A stretch of DNA of 64,000 bases, taken from assembly GCA_033977485.1 (NCBI GenBank), contig CM066988.1, forward strand, positions 28,376,501 to 28,440,500, in the 5' to 3' direction. The translations under genes were made by a program, and so were the position numbers. The DNA is from Hydrangea macrophylla. Its lineage: Eukaryota; Streptophyta; Magnoliopsida; Cornales; Hydrangeaceae. Below are positions 11,413 to 21,034 of this stretch, in pieces (position 1 is the first letter of the stretch; the number at the start of each line of letters is the position of its first letter). The notes under the pieces were generated by a model. It worked only from the letters and a program-made list of their open reading frames with translations. It ran no database searches and had not been told where the DNA came from.

Positions 11413-12016
11413 TTAAGTGTTCCAAGGTTTTCTATTTTAGAATCTGTCATCAAATTGTCCCTATAAGCTCAGTTTGTCACAACAGTTTTGAAAACTTAAA
11501 GCTTTAAGGCTATTTTCTTCAATGACTTTTGAAAACCACTTTGAATGCTAACACCATTTAGAGTGCAAGTAATAACCATTGTTTTAAACCGTCTTCAAAG
11601 CATTTTAAATCAACTGTGATGAAATAGTCCCGATCATGAAAGGGCTATTGCTTCTATATCTGTAGAAAAATACGAAATACTGAAGAGGAATGAACTCCAT
11701 AGAACATTAATGAGTATGCATGGTAGATGGTTAGGATCAATGTAGATTCACTTGTTTCCAACAACTTTAATTTACCTGTTTAATTAATTATGTTTCTTTA
11801 TACTTTAGTTTGTTATTTAGTTTAATTTAATTAACTAGGATTCGTTAGAACCTCCACCCGTATAATCATCTTTTTCCTTTAGGTTATAACATAGTAGACA
11901 TTCTCCCTTTTCCTTCCCTGTGGGATTGACCTAGTCTTACTAGATTTACTACTTACACGATCACCTACACTTGGGTGTTGCAAAAGAGCGCACAACTTTT
12001 AGTCGTGTCAAGTTTT

Positions 12017-12033
12017 TGGCGCCGTTGCCGGGA
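12017..12033 (+). other. Element A1 primer binding site
   Basis: TGGCGCCGTTGCCGGGA follows the LTR end after six bases. This is the sequence characteristic of Athila-type elements. Confidence 0.8.
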
Positions 12034-12045
12034 AAGGCAACTAGG

Positions 12046-12050
12046 TTAGG
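12046..12050. repeat. Target-site duplication of A2 (left copy; right copy 59404-59408)
   Basis: TTAGG occurs immediately before TGACACGACT at 12051 and immediately after CGCTTGTCA ending at 59403. The match proves that the two LTRs 46 kb apart belong to one insertion. Confidence 0.9.
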
Positions 12051-12712
12051 TGACACGACTATTTTTCTATGCGCTCTTGTGCAACACCCAAGTATAGGTG
12101 ATCGTGTAAGTAGTAAACTGGATTAAGTCCAGGTCGATCCCACCGGGAAGGATGAGAATTAACTAACCTAGATTAGACTCAAACAGAAAAGAAAATTCAA
12201 TATTTTGGAAAGAAGTGTAGAACACAAAGTTCTACAATTATCAACTATTAAAATTAAAAGCAACTAAGTTAAATTAACTAATGATTACTATTTAACTAAA
12301 GCAAAATTTTTAAAACGATTTTACTTAATAAATCGAAGTGTTGGGATCACGCGAATCCACTGTGACCTAGCCATCTACCATGCAATTGCAATTAAGCTCA
12401 ATGGAGTACATCTTCTACAATATTTCGTACTTCTCTAAAGATCTAGAATCAATAGCCCTTTCATGACCAGGACTATATCATCTCAATTAAGTTTGAAATA
12501 CATGAAAGCGGTTTAATTCAATAGTTAAAACTCGCACCCATAATGGTGTTAGCATTGAGGGTGGTTTGCAAAATATAGTGAAAGAAAATGCCTTAAGGCC
12601 TTAAGTTCAAAGACTGTTTTGACAAACTGTGCATTTGGGGACAGTTTGATAACAAATTTTTAAAACAGAAAGTCTTGGAATAATCTATTGGATATTCTCA
12701 AGAATCAGACTG

Positions 12713-12833
12713 TTCGATCGATCGATGCGCTTTCGATCGATCGACAATCATCTTCCCTCGATCGATCGAAATGTCTTCGATCGATCGACTGTATCTCTGC
12801 ATCGATCGATCGAAATAACTCCGATCGATCGAA
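12713..12833 (-). repeat. A2 3' LTR motif cluster (downstream of TATA)
   Basis: Five near-perfect copies of CGATCGATCGA in about 120 bp, at roughly 20-27 bp spacing. The corresponding cluster in the 5' LTR is at 58426-58553. Confidence 0.85.
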
Positions 12834-13325
12834 CACATGTGTTGTTCTGATGCATGGCAAAGGCCTGAAAATCACAGTTTCATCACGATTTCCCAACCTC
12901 GGACTACTCAGACATGGTCTGGAGTGTCCCAGATACGTTTTTAACGTAAAAATTCATTAAGGATTTGTTTGGTTGTGAGTTTTTCATTGAAACTTATGAA
13001 AACTTGAGATTTTACTATATCTAGCATGAAAAACAATAAGATTAACACTAAACCACAATGAACTAATTGCAATATGTAAACAAAATGATAACTAATTAAC
13101 CTGGAATGAAGAACTTGTATATAAACTAAAGAAAATCCAATGCTAGCAATGTAACCTTGAGTAATAACCTACAAAACACGAACAAGCTCTCCTCTCTCTA
13201 TGAAAACTGATAAAACAAGTGGGACGTCGTTCTGGACGCTTACAAAATGAGTTTATATAATAAAACCTCATGCTAGGGTTAACAATCCCGTCTTTTGCTG
13301 CGTGCGCGTATTCTGCTAAAAAGCA

Positions 13326-13330
13326 TATTC
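13326..13330. repeat. Target-site duplication of B (left copy; right copy 23818-23822)
   Basis: TATTC flanks element B on both sides, and removing B plus one copy restores the A2 LTR to the sequence seen in its partner at 59034-59050. Confidence 0.9.
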
Positions 13331-14029
13331 TCTCACGCCCCGGAGTAGCAAAATAGGGAAAAATAAATTTTCATTCTGGACCCGAAGATACGTGTCAAGT
13401 GAAGTCACATGATTTTCCACACAAAAACTTAAACATTTAAAAACATAATCCAATACATCTGGAAAATGAAGGTATAACCTTACTAAGTTCAAATAGTCAG
13501 AACCGTTACAATATCAGAGTATGGTCCATAGGATCACAACAGGTCTGGAGACAACATATGGCCAAGTACCCGTTACAAAAGTCTATAGCAATAATAGGAA
13601 CATAAACTAGACTATGACAGTCTTCAGTCCTCAGCTGGCGTAAGGATTGGCGTCAGCATAAAACTCTCCTCCAGTGTAACCGTCATGTAAGGGGTCACCC
13701 GCCACATATCCCTCATCAGGGTAGTAGTTATCATCATAGGCTCCATCACCTGTAGTAGTCAAACGTTTGCATACCTAGACGTGAAATGTCCAGGGCATAG
13801 CAATCAGCTTACAAGGTCGAGTAATAGGTACTCTGGGTAACATAGTTAAAATAGATTACATCATTAGCATTAAGTACCTTTAACATATGTATCAACTCAT
13901 AATAGTATATATCATTTCTCAATTGTTCTCATCTCTTAATACATCTCCGATTCCAAAACATAACGCATCTCATTATGCTAACTCATCTATCAACATATCC
14001 ATGCTTTGTACATAGCATCTCATAGTCTA

Positions 14030-14665
14030 CAAACCTCTGATTCACCGCCATTTACAGAGGTGAAACCTGTCCCTCACCGCAAGTCATGAATCAGTCCGAT
14101 ATGACTGTCTGAAACACTTTCCAAAACACAATACATCACTCTATCAACAACTCACCTATCAACATATCCATGCTCTGTACACAGCATCTCATAGTCTACA
14201 AACCTCTGATTCACCGCCATTTACAGAGGTGAAACCTGTCCCTCACCGCAAGTCATGAATCAGTCCGATGTGACTGTCTGAAACACTTTCCAAAACACAA
14301 TACATCACTCTATCGACATATCAATGCTCTCGCCCCATAGTCTAACAAACATCTGGTTCACCGCTATTTACAAAGGTGAAAACATGTCCCTCACCGCAAG
14401 TCATGAACCAGTCCGATGTTGACTGTCTGAAACAAAACACAATATATCTCACTATGCCACGACTGACACATTCTGTTAACAAAACCTCCGTTTCACCGCT
14501 ATTCAGAGGGTATACCTTCCCTCCCCGCACAACGTGAACACGGTCCAATTGTTATCCTAACCCACATCACCTAGTCAACAAACCTCTGGTTTACCGCTAT
14601 TACAGAGGTGAAACCTGTCCCTCACCGCAAGTCATAAACCAGTCCGATGTGACTGTCGGTCATGC
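14030..14665 (-). repeat. Tandem hairpin repeats in B LTR (five copies)
   Basis: Five diverged repeats, at about 14030, 14192, 14340, 14480 and 14580, share a core of CACCGC and GTCCCTCACCGCAAGTCAT flanked by pairing arms. One arm pair reads CTGATTCA/TGAATCAG in copies 1 and 2, CTGGTTCA/TGAACCAG in copy 3, and CTGGTTTA/TAAACCAG in copy 5. A second pair, CCTCTG/CAGAGG, nests with it. Copy 4 is the most diverged. The array lies downstream of the TATA box and should be transcribed. The partner array in the other LTR is at 21735-22365. Confidence 0.85.
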
Positions 14666-15194
14666 TGACCCAAATCCCAATACTAAAACAAACCCACGAC
14701 TTTCCCATGTGCCTACCTAACATAAATAGAATAACTGACCATCAAAACCCAAACCAAACTTGGTTTACCACGTATACGTTCCTCACTTAATAATTACCTC
14801 AAATGTACAACAACTTAAGCCCTTTACTTCTTATAGTAAACATTAGCAATCATCATGTTATTCTCTTTATTAACGCAGTTCAATCATCATAAAAGGTTTG
14901 GAATAATAAGATAACATCATTATAAACATGGTATAACAACATTTTAAATATCATCATAGAATGAATCAAACATTGTTATCACATAACTGCAATCAATCAA
15001 AACTAGAATCAAATATTAGACATCGTGTATGATTCTTGTAAAAATAGGGCATAGGGGTATTTTTGTCATTTTCTAGTTTATAAGTCATGATCTGAAAAAG
15101 TTACGTGAGATCAAATAAATAAGTATTCATGTTATAAGTTAAGAGTTTTCGATCCTCATTAAGAATCCATCTCGATTCCAGTCGTATTTGAAAA

Positions 15195-15345
15195 TACCAT
15201 TTTATCGTATTTATACCGTATTTGAAAAACCAGAATACCGTATTTATACTATACCATAATACTATATTTATACCGTATTATACTATATTAGAATACCCTA
15301 TTTATACCGTATTATACTATATCATAATACCATATTTATACGTAT
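15195..15345 (-). repeat. AT-rich short-period repeat in B LTR
   Basis: Repeats built from TACCGTATTTATAC and TACTATATTA-like words run for about 150 bp. The partner copy lies at about 22895-23045. No coding potential. Confidence 0.75.
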
Positions 15346-15538
15346 ATAAAAATATAAATACGCAATATAATACGTATAAACATCACATAATTAATATGAA
15401 TCATAATCATAATCATATGTGCATAACAAAGTGTAATATAAATAGCTGAGTGAGTTGGAGACTCACCTAAATTCGCAGAATAATAATGCCGAGAAAACCC
15501 GAAGAATCTTCGAATATAAAATTCCGGCTTCAAATAGC

Positions 15539-15776
15539 GTTCTTGGTGTTCTTGGTGTACTAGGTGTGTTCTTGGTGTTCTTGGTGTTTGTGTGTGCGTT
15601 CTTGGTGTTCTTGGTGTACTAGGTGTGTTCTTGGTGTTCTTGGTGTTTGTGTGTGCGTTCTTGGTGTTCTTGGTGTTTGTGTGTGCGTTCTTGGTGTTCT
15701 TGGTGTACTAGGTGTGTTCTTGGTGTTTGTGTGTGCGTTCTTGGTGTTCTTGGTGTTTGTGTGTGCGTTCTTGGTG
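15539..15776 (-). repeat. GTTCTTGGTGTT minisatellite in B LTR
   Basis: A tandem array of GTTCTTGGTGTT units alternating with TGTGTGTGCGTTC and ACTAGGTGT variants. The copy at 23241-23484 has a slightly different unit order, so array length has changed between the two LTRs since insertion. On the transcribed strand the unit reads AACACCAAGAAC. Confidence 0.85.
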
Positions 15777-15841
15777 ACGTGTAAGCATTAGGATGACTTC
15801 TCAACCTCATAAGTCTCAAGATAAAATGTAATGGAATGGTC

Positions 15842-15854
15842 CCATATATATAGG
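15842..15854 (-). promoter_or_regulatory. TATA box of B 3' LTR
   Basis: Minus-strand CCTATATATATGG lies about 255 bp from the LTR start. In the 5' LTR, the one that would drive the element, the equivalent at about 23552-23565 reads CCTACATATATGG, a weaker match. Confidence 0.6.
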
Positions 15855-16234
15855 AACCAAGGAGGGACCTCACCTTGCAATTACCAAGAGTTAAAGGTTC
15901 GAAGGATAATTATTTCCTTAGGGCATGTTTGGTTGGAAAATCATAACTGGTCCAAATATACCAGATATTCACAAATCTGCTAAATTTCTGGTTCTAAAAA
16001 TTCTAAAAATTTATAATCGAGTTCTATAAATACTGAATATTATAATAACAACATAAAAACACTAATCATCTAGAAAAATAAATAATTAAAAATAGCGGGT
16101 ATTACATCATCCACCACTAAATAAAGGATTTCGTCCCCGAAATCAGAGTTAAGTAGTGATAGAACAAAACAACAGCAAAATTTTAAAGATCCAAGATACC
16201 AAAAACATAAACAAAATAAAATCCAAAACAACAC

Positions 16235-17776
16235 TCAAGCATTGGTAAATAATTCTGGAAACTTCTCTCGCATTTCTGACTCTAATTCCCAGGAAGCTTC
16301 TCTTTCATCGTGATGCTTCCACTGAATCTTTACAAGTGGAATCTCTTTGTTTCTTAACTTCTTCACTCCTCGATCTAGTATACGTACAGGTCTCTCGTTG
16401 TACGATACGTTGTCATTGACCTCGATATCTGTGAAGTCGATCTCGTGTTCCGGGTTATGAGCACACTTCCTCAACATACTTATATGGAACACATTATGAA
16501 CTCCAGACATCTTCGGTGGTAGTGCAAGTCTATAAGCAACTTTGCCCACACGTTCAAGGATCTCGAAAGGTCCTATGAATCGAGGTGAAAGCTTTCCTCG
16601 CTTCTGTCCAAATCTCACAATTCCTCGTACTGGTGATACCTTGAGGAAAACATGATCTCCAACATTGAAATCCAATCCTCTGCGATGTTTATCTGCGTAG
16701 CTCTTGAATCTACTCTGTGCTGTACGCATCTTCTCTTTCACAATCTTGATCTTCTCGTTTGTCTCTTGCACCATATCAGGTCCAAGAAGTTGATTATCTC
16801 CCACTTCTGCCCAACATAATGGCGATCGGCAAGGTCGTCCATACAAGGCTTCAAAAGGTGCCATTCCTATACTCGTATGATAGGAATTGTTGTAGGCAAA
16901 TTCAATCAACGGCAAGTGCGTCTCCCATGTGCTTTCAAAATCAATGACACAGGCTCGCAACACGTCTTCCATTACTTGATTGACTCTTTCGGTTTGTCCA
17001 TCAGTTTGTGGATGAAAAGCTGAACTCAAGTTCAATGAAGTTCCCATAGCTTTCTGTAGACTTTTCCAAAATTCTGATGTAAATCGCGAATCTCTGTCAG
17101 ATACGATTGTAACTGGCACACCGTGTAGTCGTACGACATGTTGTAAATATAATCTACTCATCCTTTCTACAGGATACGTCATACTACACGCAATGAAATG
17201 CGCTGACTTGGTGAGTCTATCAACAATCACCCAAATTGCATCGTGATTTTGTTGAGATCTGGGTAAGCCTACCACAAAATCCATTGATATATGTTCCCAT
17301 TTCCACTCAGGAATAGGTAAAGGCTGCAATAATCCTGATGGTTTCTGGTATTCAGCTTTGACTTGTTGACAAGTGATACACTTGGAAACATACTCAGCAA
17401 CATCTCGCTTCATACCTTCCCACCAAAAGTTTCTTTTCAGGTCTTTGTACATCTTAGTACCTCCAGGATGTACTGTCATCCGTGACTTATGTGCTTCATC
17501 CAAAATATCTTTTCAGAGAGTACCTGTATCTGGCACACATAGTCTACCTCTACTCTTTAGAGCTCCGTCTGGACCAATACTCCAGTTCTCTGGGTCTTTT
17601 GCTGATACCTTAGCAAACCATAACTGAAGTCCTTCATTCTCCTTCTGAGCTTCAAGTATGCGACTGATGATTGTTGGTTGCACTACAAGGCATCCAAAAT
17701 GTTGTCCTTCCTTTGCTCCAACTGCTATTTGCAGATCATATTCCCCAATGGTCTCTAATGCTCACCATTCTCGAAT
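16235..17776 (-). pseudogene. Element B integrase with chromodomain (broken)
   Basis: Integrase of a chromovirus. The N-terminal part (17776-17504) is interrupted by TAA after LLATL, TGA after IREW and TGA after DTGTL; these fit CAA-to-TAA and CGA-to-TGA changes. From 17503 the frame is open for 422 codons. It has the zinc-binding CITCQQVK, core Asp in ISMDFVVGLP, Asp in VSDRDSRFTSEFW and Glu in DGQTERVNQ, so the DDE triad is intact. A GPF module (LSPRFIGPFEILERVG) follows, then a chromodomain-like C-terminus with VKIQWKHHDEREASWELESE. Such domains are thought to guide insertion to particular chromatin. Confidence 0.9.
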
Positions 17777-18943
17777 TTACAACGTAGCAAGTAACATTTG
17801 AGGTCGTCGGCTTAGAGCGTCTGCTACTACATTCGCCTTTCCAGGATGATACTGTAAAGAAAAGTCATAATCCTTCAGTAACTCCATCCATCTTCGCTGT
17901 CTCATGTTTAACTCCTTCTGAGAAAATAGATACTTAAGACTCTTATGATCTGAAAACAAATCAAATTGTTCTCCATATAAGTAGTGTCTCCAGATCTTCA
18001 GAGCAAACACGATAGCAGCTAACTCCAGATCATGCGTAGGGTAGTTCTTCTCATGTGGCTTCAGTTGTCGTGATCCATATACAATCACATTTCTATCTTG
18101 CATAAGCACACATCCGAGTCCTTGATGCGAAGCATCACTATAGATGATATACCATTCTCTTGTCTTCGGTATTGCAAGCACTGGTGCTGAGGTTAACTTT
18201 TCCTTCAACTCTTGGAATGCACGTTCATGCTTGTCTGTCCACTCGTACTTCATCTCCTTCTTTGTTAAATTCGTTAAAGGCCCTGCAGTCTTAGCGAATC
18301 CTTCGACGAATCTTCGATAGTAACCCGCTAATCCAAGAAAACTTCTAACTTCTGTGGCATTGGTTGGTCGGTTCCAACTTAAGACAGCATCAATCTTAGA
18401 TGAGTCTACAGCAATCCCATGCTGATTAACAACATGTCCCAAGAATTTGACTTCCTGTAGCCAGAATTCACATTTACTAAACTTTGCATACAGCTGGTCA
18501 TCTTTTAATGTCTGCAAAGCAATCCGTAAATGCCCTTTGTGATCTTCTTCCGTTTTTGAATAAATCAAGATATCGTCGATGAATACGATAATGAATTTAT
18601 CCAGATAAGGTCTGAATACTCTATTCATTAGGTCCATAAACACTGCGGGGGCATTGGTTAATCCAAAAGGCATAACCAAAAACTCATAGTGACCATACCT
18701 CGTCCTGAAAGCTGTCTTCGTAATATCTTCCGGTCGGACTAGCAGTTGATGATATCCCGAACGTAAATCAATCTTTGAGAATATCATTGCTCCTTGTAAC
18801 TGATCGAATAAATCATCTATCCTGGGGAGAGGATATCTGTTCTTGATCGTTACTTTGTTCAACTCTCTGTAGTCTATACAGAGTCTCTGCGTTCCGTCCT
18901 TCTTCTTTACAAACAATACTGGTGCTCCCCAAGGCGATGTACT
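17777..18943 (-). pseudogene. Element B reverse transcriptase and RNase H
   Basis: An open frame of 379 codons after the frameshift. RT motifs are complete: [50 protein letters not shown], and catalytic FIDD in [11 protein letters not shown]. RNase H follows with [15 protein letters not shown], the [11 protein letters not shown]lu block, and [10 protein letters not shown], ending with [10 protein letters not shown]. The catalytic residues are present, so the domain itself is not disabled. It is cut off from gag-protease by the 14-bp duplication at 18944-18971, and from integrase by a TAA at the end. Confidence 0.92.
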
Positions 18944-20727
18944 AGGTCTAACAAAACAGGTCTAACAAAACCTAGGTCTTCAAGTTCTTGAACTTGCTTC
19001 TTTAATTCCATCATCTCTGTTGGCGCCATTCGATAAGGAGTCTTTGAAATTGGTAAAGTTTCGGGCACCAACTCGATACAAAAATCAATCTCCCTCTTAG
19101 GCGGAAGTCCTTTGATATCTTCAAACACATCTTCAAAATCTTGAACTATAGGGATCTGAGCAACAGTGATCTCCACACTCGTGCTCTTGATTGTAGAAAG
19201 ATTACTAGAAAGAAAAACTTCGCTAGGAGAGTTACACTGGAATCTGACAGCAGGATGCCCAGGTATCGAAAAGACAATCGATCTTCTAACGCAATCTAAA
19301 GTTGCATGATACTTCGTAAGCCAATCCATTCCTAAGATAACGTCAAACTCAGACATAGATAAGATTACTAAGTCTGCCGAAAAGTTTCTGCCCTCTAGGA
19401 TCAAGGGACAGTTCTTGCAAACTTTACCCAACTTAACATTAGCTCCCAAAGGTGATGTAGCATTAAGTGGTGTCTCAAGAGCCTGAGGTACTAAACACAA
19501 ATCTTGTACAATTCTAGCAGCAATAAATGAACGAGTAGCGCCAGTATCAAATAAAACTTTTACTTGACTGTGAAATAACACAATTGTACCTTCCAGGTTC
19601 TGCTGATCTTCTTCATTGAATCCCGCTTCTGCTGGAATAATAGCATTAAGCCTAGTTTGCTCTGGTGGTCCTTGGATTCCTTGCACTGGCTTGCGGCAAT
19701 TCTTACTAATGTGGCCTGATATATCACAGTTGCGGCAGAGAACTCCTGATTGTCGGCCAGATTTAGGACAGTTCCTTGCCATATGTCCAAAGCCTCCACA
19801 AGTAAAGCACCCCGTTCCTCGTCCGTGATTATTGCCCAAAGCTTGAGCAGGTGGTTTCCTTGTTCCTTCCAAAGTACGCTTGTTACCTTGGAAATTCATC
19901 TGAGTTCTCCCACCTTGTTGATATCTCGAGGGCTGTGATTGAAATTTCCTTGACTGAGGCTGGAAATTCCTTGGTTGATAGGGCACATTCCTCGGTGGTG
20001 GTTGTCGACTCATCAGTTGCTTAGTCGTCTGGCTATCCTTCTCCAGACTAACAGCAAATCGAACAACACTTTCAAATGTCTGGCCCAGATGACCAACCAT
20101 CATATGTCGTAGGTGTGAATTTAGTCCTTGATGGAAACGCTTCACTCTCTTAGGCTGCGTATCCACCATATGTGTAGCAAAACGTGAGAGACGCTCAAAT
20201 TGCGTTGTATACTCTCTAACAGTCATATTTCCTTGGACCAGACTCAAGAAATTCTTCTCTTCTTGATCTCTTTCTTCTTCTGGGAAATACTTTTCTAAGA
20301 ATCTAATCTTGAAAGCTTCCCAAGGCATTCCCCTTACAGCTTCAGCTCCAATCATTGCTTTCTCAGCTTCCCACCAATCTGCGACGGCAAAGGTTAACTG
20401 GAATATGGCTAGACGACGCTTATCTAGCTCGTTGCATTCAATGGTTTCAAAAATCAGATCCATCTCTCTTAACCATTGCTCCGCCTTCCATGGATCAACC
20501 AGTCCATCAAACTTTTTCGGTCTAAGAGCCCGAAAACATTCAAGTAACTTGTCTCCTGTCTGCCTAGGAGGATGAAATGCAACAGGTGGCGGCTGTTGAT
20601 GGTTGTTCTGGTTTTGATCATCCAATTGCTCCATGCGCTGCATAAACGCTTCAAAAATACCGGTCGGATCTATGTTCGTAGGGATAGGTGCTCCTGGTCA
20701 CAAAGTTTGTCTCGTCGATCCCACCAT
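18944..20727 (-). pseudogene. gag: Element B gag and protease (broken)
   Basis: Probable original start at 20727 (MVGSTRQTL), followed by TGA at 20700-20698 in place of an expected Arg codon. From 20643 the frame is open for 578 codons. It contains the gag domain (WKAEQWLREMDLIFE, EKYFPEEERDQEEKNFLSL), a Gln/Pro/Arg-rich linker, and two CX2CX4HX4C zinc knuckles (CFTCGGFGHMARNC, CRNCDISGHISKNC). The protease follows, with active site FDTGATRSF. The frame runs into the RT N-terminus ([17 protein letters not shown]) and is then thrown out by the 14-bp duplication of AGGTCTAACAAAAC. Confidence 0.9.
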
Positions 20728-21010
20728 GTTGAATCAGGTATTAGGTACCTAAGTGAATAACTATCAGTTAGACCCCCGTCAACAATAATAAGTATAACAT
20801 CAATGCCATATCAAAAAGAGTGAAGAGAAACATATGACACAACGTATACTGTATAAGAATATCACACAAGGATACTCATAGTATATCACATTAATATAAC
20901 TAACTTAAGAAATAAACTTCTTAAGTCTGAACAAATCTCTTAGGAAACTTAAGGTTCAAAACCTATGTGTCGGAAAATCAGTGAGAGCCAGCTAACTGAA
21001 GCTTAAAAAA

Positions 21011-21026
21011 CCTGGCTCTAATACCA
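21011..21026 (-). other. Element B primer binding site
   Basis: On the minus strand TGGTATTAGAGCCAGG lies eight bases inside the 5' LTR. It matches the initiator-methionine tRNA primer site TGGTATCAGAGC with one C-to-T change. Confidence 0.85.
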
Positions 21027-21034
21027 AAAAATCC

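Larger units (their letters stand above)
10443..12010 (+). repeat. Element A1 5' LTR
   Basis: The LTR starts TGAAAAGTGCATATTC and ends GTCGTGTCA, directly before the primer site. The left flanking five bases are TGAGG, a candidate target duplication that cannot be checked because the right end is outside the window. A TATA box sits at 10929-10938. The last 130 bp match the end of the A2 LTR, including ACTTGGGTGTTGCA and the terminal AGTCGTGTCA. Confidence 0.8.
12051..13330 (-). repeat. Element A2 3' LTR, first part
   Basis: Matches 57764-59043 of the 5' LTR with scattered differences. It includes the LTR end (minus-strand AGTCGTGTCA), the downstream motif cluster, and the TATA region at 13251-13260. 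It stops at the TATTC target site of element B and resumes at 23823. Confidence 0.9.
13331..16106 (-). repeat. Element B 3' LTR
   Basis: 2776 bp, bounded by TCTCACGCCCC at 13331 (the partner has TGTCACGCCCC, so the terminal TG has mutated) and GGTATTACA at 16106. On the minus strand it starts TGTAATACCCGC. It holds a TATA box near its start and three kinds of internal repeat. Confidence 0.9.

Noticed and set aside
15564..15791. Cys/Trp/Val-rich small frame (and the matching one at 23266).
   Set aside because: Entirely explained by the GTTCTTGGTGTT minisatellite in the B LTR.
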